Origin: Pseudonocardia xinjiangensis
GTDB taxonomy: Bacteria; Actinomycetota; Actinomycetes; Mycobacteriales; Pseudonocardiaceae
Direction: 5' to 3'
DNA length: 58,082 nt
Assembly: GCF_012911925.1 (NCBI RefSeq)
Contig: NZ_JAAXKY010000029.1
Coordinates: forward strand, 1-58,082
The stretch's first letter is position 1. Every line of letters begins with the position of its first letter. A program made the translations under genes and the position numbers. This document shows, in pieces, positions 25,297-32,016 of the stretch. The notes beneath the pieces are model-generated. The model saw only the letters and a list, made by a program, of their open reading frames with translations. It was not told the origin of the DNA and ran no database searches.

Positions 25297-26592
25297 TTAT
25301 GCGGCGAGGTGCAGGAGTGGTTGTCGGCGGGGTCTTCGTTGGGGGTCGATCCAGGCGGGTGGGATGAGTTCGGGGAGCCCGTCGCGGATGCGTACTTCCC
25401 ACTCGGAATGGTGCTGCAGCCGGTGACACGCCCGGCAGAGCATCACGCAGTTGTGCAGGGCCGTGTCGCCACCGTCCTGCCAAGCCTTGATGTGGTGGAC
25501 CTCGCACCACGACGGCGGGCGCCCGCACCCGGCGCACCCGCGGTCGCGGGCGGCGATGGCGCGGCGCAGACCATCAGGAATCGTGCGGGTGACCCGACCG
25601 ACGTCGAGCGGCTGACCCTTCCCGTTCAACACCACAGGCACGACCGCGGCATCACACGCCAACATCCGCAGCGACTCCGGTGTGAGGGTGCCGCCGAAGT
25701 CCAAACAGGCGGCGCGGGCCCGGTTCTCCAGGTCCTCCAGCCGGACCAACACGGTCAGGTGCGGGCGCCGCCCGCCGCACGCGGGCACCTCACCGTGGTC
25801 CAGCACATACCCACACACATCAGCCAGCGCTTCGGCCTGACGTTGCGCGAGGCTGCGCTGCTCATCACCGGTGGCGGGCCGGGCATGGGCGTCGATCACG
25901 GTGGCGATGGCGTCGAACATGGCCGCGTCATCGAACCGGCCCTTCAGGGTGCCCCCCGCCCTCCCGCGGTGACGCACCAGGTGCAGCTCGTTGACCGGGG
26001 CGGGCGGCCGGTCATCGGGCTCGGGCCCGTCCTCGTCGAGGGCCTCCACGAGCGCGGTACCCCAGGTCTGCAGTTCGGAGGGGGTGTAGACAGCCGCCTT
26101 CTCCGCAAGCTGCGCTTCCGCACCGGCCCACACCTCGGGCGTGAGCCGTTCCGCGGCCGGGCTCGCCAACACCCGGGCGATCACCGCGACGTGCCGCAGA
26201 CCCGTGGCGCCCGCGGCGAACACCGCGGCCGTAGCCGCCAACCGGGCGGGCAGCGCGGTGCCGTCGAGGCTCACCCGCGGGCACACCTGCTCGGCGGCGA
26301 CCACCCGCTGGCGGGCCTCGAACCGTTCCCAGCCGAGCAGATCCCCCAATGCGGCCGGGGTGGATTTGTAGCCGCGCTCGGCGAACGTGCCGCGCCGCTC
26401 CAAACTGGCCACGGTGGCAACGACGACCCGGTCCAACCGCCGGCTCGTGCCCTCGCACAAGGTGAGCACAGACAGCAGCTCGTCATCGGTAGCCGAGTCG
26501 GTGGCGGCGGACAGCGCGTCGATCGCCTCGACCAGGAGGCGATGGGCGGTGGTGAGCGGACTGTCCGACACCCCTCCATCATACTCGAACAT
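25297..26592 (-). CDS. DUF222/HNH endonuclease-domain protein (13E12 type)
   Basis: About 431 residues. The N-terminal and central DUF222 region (LVEAIDALSAATDSATDDELL, ...GYKSTPAALGDLLGWE, RRPHLTVLVRLEDL) is followed by a C-terminal HNH domain with CAGCGRPPSWCEVHHIKAW, LHNCVMLCRACH and HH, i.e. CxxC...CxxC zinc pairs plus the His-Asn-His core. In Mycobacterium such proteins form the repeated 13E12 family; their cellular role is not settled. The likely start ATG at 26592 lies inside a perfect SOS box, so it may be leaderless or may start at GTG 26571. It lies inside an IS481-like element. Confidence 0.9.
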   Translation of the reverse strand: MFEYDGGVSDSPLTTAHRLLVEAIDALSAATDSATDDELLSVLTLCEGTSRRLDRVVVATVASLERRGTFAERGYKSTPAALGDLLGWERFEARQRVVAAEQVCPRVSLDGTALPARLAATAAVFAAGATGLRHVAVIARVLASPAAERLTPEVWAGAEAQLAEKAAVYTPSELQTWGTALVEALDEDGPEPDDRPPAPVNELHLVRHRGRAGGTLKGRFDDAAMFDAIATVIDAHARPATGDEQRSLAQRQAEALADVCGYVLDHGEVPACGGRRPHLTVLVRLEDLENRARAACLDFGGTLTPESLRMLACDAAVVPVVLNGKGQPLDVGRVTRTIPDGLRRAIAARDRGCAGCGRPPSWCEVHHIKAWQDGGDTALHNCVMLCRACHRLQHHSEWEVRIRDGLPELIPPAWIDPQRRPRRQPLLHLAA

Positions 26593-26600
26593 ATGTTCGA
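26585..26600. promoter_or_regulatory. LexA SOS box
   Basis: TCGAACATATGTTCGA is a perfect 16-nt palindrome containing the Gram-positive/actinobacterial LexA site CGAAC-N4-GTTCG. It overlaps the presumed start of the HNH gene, so LexA bound here would block its transcription until DNA damage. Several mycobacterial 13E12 genes are known LexA targets, which agrees. Confidence 0.85.
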
Positions 26601-26653
26601 ATCGATGTTGGTCGTCGCAGGTCAACGGCCGTTCAGCGCTCGTGGCAGTGGCG

Positions 26654-26893
26654 CGCTGGCACGTGATCCGCCGCTGCGGACGGCAGCGACGGCGGCGACG
26701 GCAGGTGCACGGCCGCGCCAGCGACCGGTCCCGCCGGACCCGCACCGGTCACTGGTCGGGTTTCGACTCCGTCCACGCCGCCATCGACGACCACACCCGC
26801 CTGGCCTACGCCGAGATCCACCCCGACGAGAAAGCCCACCGCGACCACCCACTCATCAGCCGGGTCAACAACCCGCCTGGGCATTACAGCTAG
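26654..26893 (+). pseudogene. IS481-type transposase remnant, internally deleted
   Basis: About 80 codons survive. RWHVIRRCGR resembles the catalytic HVD(I/V)KKLGR region but lacks the aspartate codon. VHGRASD...GFDSVHAAIDDHTRLAYAEIHPDEK matches the central integrase core. It then jumps directly to PLISRVNNPPGHYS and the stop, which resembles the extreme C-terminus, so the rest of the DDE core is deleted. Its last 25 nt before GCTAGG form the right inverted repeat. Confidence 0.75.
26864..26888 (-). repeat. Right terminal inverted repeat of the IS481-like element
   Basis: Reads outward as TGTAATGCCC on the minus strand; pairs with 25184-25208. Mismatches are at five internal positions only. 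It also encodes the tail of the transposase remnant. Confidence 0.72.
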
Positions 26894-26894
26894 G
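26889..26894 (+). repeat. Target-site duplication, right copy (GCTAGG)
   Basis: Identical to 25178-25183. The TAG on the minus strand within it is the stop codon of the adjacent threonine-aldolase-like gene. Confidence 0.7.
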
Positions 26895-27975
26895 GGGTCA
26901 TCGCGCGGTCGGTCGCCCGGTCGAGCAGCTCGTGAAGCAGGCCGACGACCTCGGCGGGAGTGAACTCCATGGCGTTCTCGCCGACGGACACCTCGAACGC
27001 GCAGCGGTTCGGATCAGGTGAGGTCCGGGTCCGGGAGAACAGCTGCGTGCCGTGCTCGGCGAGCATCGCCTCCTGTGCCCGGTCCGCGGCGTCCTTCGAC
27101 ACGGGCAGATGAACGTGGAACAACGGCGTCGGCGGCTGCGCCGGCACCGTGGACGCCTCCGTGCCGGCGTTGACGGCGGCGGCGATCGCGACCGCGTGGT
27201 CCCGGAAGGCGGGCATCCGCGGCAGGAGGTCATCGAGCCCGATCAGTGCCGACACGGCCAGCGGCCATGCCTCCGGGATCGCGCCCCCCAGCCGGTGCCG
27301 CCACACCGCGGCCTCGTCGACGATGCTCCGGTCGGCGGCCAGCACCGCGCCCCGCACACCCTGCAAGCCCTTGTAGAGCGACACGTAGACGGAGTCGAAC
27401 AGGGCGGCGATCTCCGCGAACGAGCGCTCGTAGTACGGCTGCGCCTCCCACAGCCGCGCGCCGTCCAGATGCACCGCCGCCCCGCGCTCGCGGGCCAGTT
27501 CGACCTGCGCGACGAGATCGTCCCAGGCCGGGAGCTGCCCGCCGATCTCCCGTTGCGGCAGCTCGAACACCACCGCAGCCAGTGGCTCCGCGACGGCCGC
27601 CAGATCCTCGACCGTCAGCAGCCTGTTCGGGTCACCGATCGGGTGGTACCGCAGTCCGTGCACGGCGCTGAATCCCTGCTGCTCCCAGAGGGTCAGGTGG
27701 TTCGTCGGATGCGCGGCGAAGGTGACGCGACCGCGGCGCCCGGCATGCACCCGCAACGCCACCTGCTGGGCCATCGCACCGGTCGGGAAGAACAGGGCCG
27801 CCGGTGTCCCGAGCAGGTCGGCGATCCGCTGCTGCAGCACCTCGACCGGCCCATCGGGACCGCTCGGCGGGGTGTCGGGAGGCAGGTGGTCGATCATCCG
27901 CTGCAGGACGAGAGCCGGCATCCGACGCAGCTGCGCGTGCGAGGACAGGGAACGGCGAACCTCGGGACCGGCCAC
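26890..27975 (-). CDS. Threonine-aldolase / beta-eliminating lyase family PLP enzyme
   Basis: 361 residues, fold-type I PLP enzyme of the L-threonine aldolase family. Visible: FPTGAMAQQVALRVH (PLP phosphate region), HPTNHLTLWEQQG, the PLP-pyridine aspartate in HLDGARLWE (about residue 200), and the Schiff-base lysine in SLYKGLQG (about residue 225). It would cleave beta-hydroxy amino acids to glycine and an aldehyde, or eliminate from related substrates. Divergent from the SbnA-like PLP enzyme, with a 16-nt operator-like palindrome between them. Confidence 0.88.
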   Translation of the reverse strand: MAGPEVRRSLSSHAQLRRMPALVLQRMIDHLPPDTPPSGPDGPVEVLQQRIADLLGTPAALFFPTGAMAQQVALRVHAGRRGRVTFAAHPTNHLTLWEQQGFSAVHGLRYHPIGDPNRLLTVEDLAAVAEPLAAVVFELPQREIGGQLPAWDDLVAQVELARERGAAVHLDGARLWEAQPYYERSFAEIAALFDSVYVSLYKGLQGVRGAVLAADRSIVDEAAVWRHRLGGAIPEAWPLAVSALIGLDDLLPRMPAFRDHAVAIAAAVNAGTEASTVPAQPPTPLFHVHLPVSKDAADRAQEAMLAEHGTQLFSRTRTSPDPNRCAFEVSVGENAMEFTPAEVVGLLHELLDRATDRAMTP

Positions 27976-28210
27976 AGCGGCACCCTACGGTCGGCGCGAC
28001 TCCCCGCCCCGACCGGTCGGCGTCGCGCGAAAGGTAGGGAATTCCCTACTGCCGGGCTCGGGAACCACCGGGAGAACCTCCCGTTTCTCCGGGTGCCGAC
28101 TCCACGTTATCGGGGGTTTTCCCACTGGTCCCGGCAGGCATTCCGAACGAATCATGTTCCTCGTCAACAGAACGGTCGAAGCCCTGTTACCGCAGACGAG
28201 GAGACCCATC
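27976..28210. promoter_or_regulatory. Divergent control region, aldolase-like / SbnA-like genes
   Basis: 235 nt. The central feature is a perfect 16-nt palindrome GTAGGGAATTCCCTAC at 28034-28049, a good candidate for a shared repressor or activator site. A GAGGAG Shine-Dalgarno for the rightward gene lies near 28197-28203. No recognisable iron-box (DtxR/IdeR) consensus. Confidence 0.6.
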
Positions 28211-29206
28211 GTGCCAGTCATATCTGCTCCCCAGGGCTTCAACGAGGACGACCTCTACGTCGACCTCGAGTCGGTTGTCGGGCGCTCGCTCTTCCTCAAG
28301 TGCGAGGGCTTCAACTTCGCCGGTTCGATCAAGCTGAAAGCCGCGGCCGAGATGGTGGAGGCCGCCGAGCGGGACGGGGTCCTCCGGCCCGGATCGGTGC
28401 TGGTCGAGTCCTCGTCCGGGAACCTGGGCGTGGCGCTGAGCATGATCGCGGCGAACAAGGGCTACCGGTTCATCTGCGTGACCGACTCCCGCTGCAACCT
28501 CTCGACCAGGCGGCTCATGGAGGCCTTGGGCAGCCAGGTGCACATCATCACCGAGCCGGATCCCGACAGCGGCTATCTCGGTGCACGGATCAGCCACATC
28601 CACGCATTGCTGGCCTCCGACGACCGGTACGTCTGGCTCAACCAGTACAGCAACGAGGCCAACTGGAAGGCGCACCACCGCACGACGGCGCCGGCCATTG
28701 CCCGCCAGTTCCCGAACCTGGATGTGCTGTTCGTGGGGGCCGGCACCACCGGCACCCTGATGGGCTGCGCGCGCTATTTCCGCGACCGGCGCCGGCCGGT
28801 GCGGATCGTCGCGGTGGACAGCGTCGGCTCGGTGTCCTTCGGCACGCCGCAAGGCCGCCGGATGATCCCCGGGCTGGGGATGAACATCCGTCCACCGTTG
28901 CTCGACGAGTCCTACGTCGACGAGGTGGTGCACGTCGAGGAGGCCGACACCATCCGCGCCTGCCACCGGCTGGCCCGTCGCGGGTTCCTCTTCGGTGGCT
29001 CCACGGGCACCGTGGTCAGCGGTGCGACGAACTGGCTGGCCGAGCACGACGACGACGACCTCACCGCGGTGGCGATCGCCCCGGACCTCGGTGAGCGCTA
29101 CCTCGACACCGTCTACCAGTCCAACTGGGTGCACGACCTCTACGGCGAGGACGTGCTCGCCGCCCGCGAACGGGCCGCCGTCAGCGGCGGATCGCCACTG
29201 CGGTGA
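28211..29206 (+). CDS. SbnA-like / cysteine-synthase-family PLP enzyme
   Basis: 331 residues of fold-type II PLP enzyme. The Schiff-base lysine lies in FAGSIKLKAA, the substrate loop in ESSSGNLGVAL and the phosphate loop in GAGTTGTLMG. The GSIKLK form and overall pattern match SbnA-type enzymes, which join O-phosphoserine and glutamate on the way to 2,3-diaminopropionate, more than cysteine synthases proper. No SbnB partner is present here. The GTG 28211 has GAGGAG upstream; ATG 28154 is an alternative. Its end overlaps the convergent beta-propeller gene by 26 nt. Confidence 0.82.
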   Translation: MPVISAPQGFNEDDLYVDLESVVGRSLFLKCEGFNFAGSIKLKAAAEMVEAAERDGVLRPGSVLVESSSGNLGVALSMIAANKGYRFICVTDSRCNLSTRRLMEALGSQVHIITEPDPDSGYLGARISHIHALLASDDRYVWLNQYSNEANWKAHHRTTAPAIARQFPNLDVLFVGAGTTGTLMGCARYFRDRRRPVRIVAVDSVGSVSFGTPQGRRMIPGLGMNIRPPLLDESYVDEVVHVEEADTIRACHRLARRGFLFGGSTGTVVSGATNWLAEHDDDDLTAVAIAPDLGERYLDTVYQSNWVHDLYGEDVLAARERAAVSGGSPLR

Positions 29207-30596
29207 TGCCGGCCAGGGTGGGGACGAACAGCGCCCCGCCGCTCACGGCCGGCGTGGCGAAACGGGTGGCGGCACCGACCGGGAGGGTCGCCCGTACCTG
29301 GCCCGTCGCGGCATCGAGGGCGTCGAGGGTGCCGTCCTGCTGCACCGACCAGACGGTCGTACCCACGACCACCGGCGACCCGGTGACCGCGGCGCCTGCC
29401 TGCCAGCCACGAGCCATCCGGTCGTCGGTCCCGACCCGCACCTGCAGCAGCCCTTCCATGCACGGCAGGAAGACCACCGCGCCGCCACCCGGCCCGGGCG
29501 TGGTGGCGGCACCACCGTAGGAGTGGCACGGCTCGAGCCGGTCGCGCTCGCCGCCCACACCCCCGAGCGCGTCGACGTCGGCCAGATAGACCCCACCGCC
29601 CTTGCCTGCGGCGAGCACCCGGTGCGCACCGGGCAGCACCACCGGGCCGGTGGAGCCGAGATCGGCGTCGACGGAGTTCTCCTGCGCCCAGCCGGACGGG
29701 GCGAAGCCGTCGAGCAGCCGCAGCTGCGGCGACAACCGCAGGATCGAGTCGCTGTGGTCCCACACCCCGCCGACGGCCTCGCCGTTGCCCGTGGTCACCA
29801 GCACGTCGCCACCGGGCAGGGCGGCCGGCCCCGACGCGGCCCAGATGCCCCCTTCCCGCGTGGTGGGGACGGCGAAGTCGACCTCGGGTCCGTCTCCCGC
29901 GACGGGAACGCCGACCACGCGGCCGAGGTACTGGCCGCAGTCGCCCGAGTTGCCCCCGTAGGGGATGTAGACCATCCCGTCGGCGAGCAGCAGAGCCCCG
30001 CGCTGCAGGTGCGTCGCCGGCTCGCTGCCCGGAGCGTCGACCCTGCGCTGCGTGCGGACCTGCCCGCTCCTGGCGTCGACGGCGAACAGGATGTGCTCGA
30101 CACCGGGCCGCGCGGCGACCGCGAACACCTGACCGCTACCGGGGTCGTACACCGGGGTGCCGGTGATCCCCAGCGGGTCGATGTTGCCGCAGGGCAGGTC
30201 CGAGCCCGGCACGGGATCGGCCAGGTGCGTACGCCACCGCACCGCTCCGGTCGCCGCGTCCAGCCCGTACAGCGACCCGCCCTCGGTCGCCGCCACCAGC
30301 AACCCGCCCACGACGATCGGGCTGGCGTAGACGGCCCCGTCCAGGTCGGCTCTCCACGCCACCGCGGGCGCGGCCGGGTCGGGACCGTCCGGCACGTAGC
30401 CGGCCCGGGTGGCGTCCCCGTGGTAGGTCGTCCAGTCCGCGCCGAGCGGCAAGGGGGCTGCGGCAACGGCAGCAGGCTGCCCGCCCGGCGAGGCGCATGC
30501 CGCCATCGCGACGAGGCCGACGAGCACGGCCGCGAGGGCGCGAACCGGTCGTTGCGCGTGGACGCCGTCGCGGACCCACGACCTCCAGCACGGCAC
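29181..30596 (-). CDS. PQQ-like beta-propeller lipoprotein
   Basis: 471 residues. The signal peptide ends at the lipobox VAMAAC (Cys about residue 34), so it is membrane-anchored outside the cytoplasm. The rest is a pyrroloquinoline-quinone-type beta-propeller with repeats such as GSLYGLDAATGAVRWRTHL and GTLDALDAATGQVRATLP. It starts with DWTTYHGDATRAGYV, as in the PQQ-binding-like WD40 family. No PQQ dehydrogenase residues can be confirmed, so it may be a scaffold or binding protein. GTG start at 30596. Confidence 0.87.
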   Translation of the reverse strand: MPCWRSWVRDGVHAQRPVRALAAVLVGLVAMAACASPGGQPAAVAAAPLPLGADWTTYHGDATRAGYVPDGPDPAAPAVAWRADLDGAVYASPIVVGGLLVAATEGGSLYGLDAATGAVRWRTHLADPVPGSDLPCGNIDPLGITGTPVYDPGSGQVFAVAARPGVEHILFAVDARSGQVRTQRRVDAPGSEPATHLQRGALLLADGMVYIPYGGNSGDCGQYLGRVVGVPVAGDGPEVDFAVPTTREGGIWAASGPAALPGGDVLVTTGNGEAVGGVWDHSDSILRLSPQLRLLDGFAPSGWAQENSVDADLGSTGPVVLPGAHRVLAAGKGGGVYLADVDALGGVGGERDRLEPCHSYGGAATTPGPGGGAVVFLPCMEGLLQVRVGTDDRMARGWQAGAAVTGSPVVVGTTVWSVQQDGTLDALDAATGQVRATLPVGAATRFATPAVSGGALFVPTLAGITAVAIRR

Positions 30597-30881
30597 CGGG
30601 CGATCGTCTCATCGGGCCGGGGCTCCCGCAGGCCGATGTCGCTCAACGAGCCGAACGGGGAGAATGAGCGGATCGCGCCCTCTGTACCAGCAGCATCAGC
30701 GCTGCACTGCATCCCCTCCGCGCGGTGCCGATGTGGCAGTGGCCCGGCGACACACCCCACCCCTAGCCCTACGGCACTTGCTCACGGGAGCCGAGATCAG
30801 GCAGGTCCCGACCCCCCTGCATCGGGTCAGGGCCCATGGTCGAGGGCAGTATGGTGAGCGAAACGAGGGGGGCAATCACAC
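30597..30881. promoter_or_regulatory. Divergent intergenic region, propeller lipoprotein / secreted protein
   Basis: 285 nt with no supported gene. A possible TATGGT -10 hexamer is at 30850-30855 and a GAGGGGGG Shine-Dalgarno at about 30866-30873 for the rightward gene. Nothing else recognisable. Confidence 0.4.
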
Positions 30882-31868
30882 GTGCGAGGCTCGGCCGGTT
30901 CTCTGCTCGCGGCGGCGTTCACACTCCTGATGAGGGTTCCGGCCGCGCAAGCGCCGGCCCGGACACCGTCGAAACCGGTCCGCCTGCGGCGGCGGAACCT
31001 CGCGGCGGCGGCCGTGCTCAGCACGGTGGCCGTGGCCACGATGTCCGCCCCCGCGTATGCGGCCACCCCGGCAGCCGACACGGTCTCGGTCACCGGCGCC
31101 GTGGGTTCCCCGGCCACCTACACCGCAGCTGCGCTCGCCGACCTCGGCGAGCAGAAGTTCGCGATCGTGGACCCGGGCGACGGACCGCTGACGGTCTCCG
31201 GGGTGTCCCTGCAGGACGTGATCGAGAAGTCTGCCCCGACCCTGCCGGCCGGCCACAACTCCAACCTGCGCGTCACGCTGACCGTCACCGGTCACGACAA
31301 GCAGGCCGTCACCTTCGCCCTGGCCGAGCTCGATCCGAAGCTCGGGGCGAACCCTGCGGTGCTCACCACCGACGGCCCGGACATCGGGCTGGTGGTGCCC
31401 GGCGACCTGAACCGGTCCCGCAGCATCTCCGACGTCGAGGCGGTCCGGGTCGCCGTGTCCGACGCCGGGGTCGCGAAGGTCGAACCCGGCTCGGTGCAGG
31501 TGGTGACCGCGGACGGGCGTGTGACGCTGACCGGGGACGAGCTGAACCGGCTTCCCGCGAAGAAGGTGTCGGTGACGTTCGTGGGCCCCCGCGGCCCGGA
31601 GACCCACACCGAGTCGGGCCCGTCGCTGACCGACGCGCTGCGTGCCGCAGGAGTCAACGCCCGGTCGAAGACGGCGGTGGTGGCTGTCGGATCGGACAAC
31701 TACGCGGCTGCCGTCACCCCGGCGGAGGCCACCCTCACCGGCAAGCAGCTGATCCTCTCGACCGTGGAGGACGGGGCGGCGCTGAAGCAGCCCAGGCTGG
31801 TCGTCGACGGCGACATCGGCGGCGGCCGCTACGTGTCCGACGTGGTCACGATCGAGATCGGCGGCTGA
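30882..31868 (+). CDS. Secreted protein with molybdopterin-oxidoreductase-like repeats
   Basis: 328 residues. A basic RLRRRN stretch precedes a signal peptide ending at SAPAYA-ATP (about residue 60), so it is exported. The mature part contains two similar beta-rich units, about residues 68-165 and 170-328. The first, VTGAVGSPATYTAAALADLG...GVSLQDVIEKSA, resembles the outer part of sulfite-oxidase-type molybdopterin domains, but cofactor residues such as the conserved cysteine are missing, so it is probably not a molybdoenzyme. The GTG 30882 fits the upstream G-run; ATG 30930 is an alternative. Function unknown. Confidence 0.65.
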   Translation: MRGSAGSLLAAAFTLLMRVPAAQAPARTPSKPVRLRRRNLAAAAVLSTVAVATMSAPAYAATPAADTVSVTGAVGSPATYTAAALADLGEQKFAIVDPGDGPLTVSGVSLQDVIEKSAPTLPAGHNSNLRVTLTVTGHDKQAVTFALAELDPKLGANPAVLTTDGPDIGLVVPGDLNRSRSISDVEAVRVAVSDAGVAKVEPGSVQVVTADGRVTLTGDELNRLPAKKVSVTFVGPRGPETHTESGPSLTDALRAAGVNARSKTAVVAVGSDNYAAAVTPAEATLTGKQLILSTVEDGAALKQPRLVVDGDIGGGRYVSDVVTIEIGG

Positions 31869-32016
31869 GCCTCCGCCGCGCACCCGGCCCCGGCCGAGGG
31901 CCGCGGCGCCGCCGGAAAACCCGAGGCGGGTAGCAGCACCCCGACGCTAGCGTGCGGGCCGACGAACATCATCGGTCCCGGTCGCCGGGCCGTGCCGGGG
32001 GCGGGGGCGGGGGAAC

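Larger units (their letters stand above)
25184..26888. mobile_element. Degenerate IS481-like element carrying a DUF222/HNH gene
   Basis: A 1,705-nt unit bounded by imperfect inverted repeats of about 25 nt starting TGTARTGCCC, and flanked by a perfect 6-nt direct repeat GCTAGG. At the right end is a decayed IS481-type transposase fragment pointing outward; most of the interior is a full-length HNH endonuclease gene on the opposite strand. The transposase could not work in cis. The unit sits exactly between two convergent genes, and their stop codons fall in the two CTAG cores. An alternative is that the HNH gene entered an existing IS copy. Confidence 0.7.

Noticed and set aside
30664..30930. 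Open frame of 88 codons between the lipoprotein and the secreted protein
   Set aside because: No Shine-Dalgarno, Arg/His-rich shadow-like composition, and it overlaps the start of the secreted protein in another frame.
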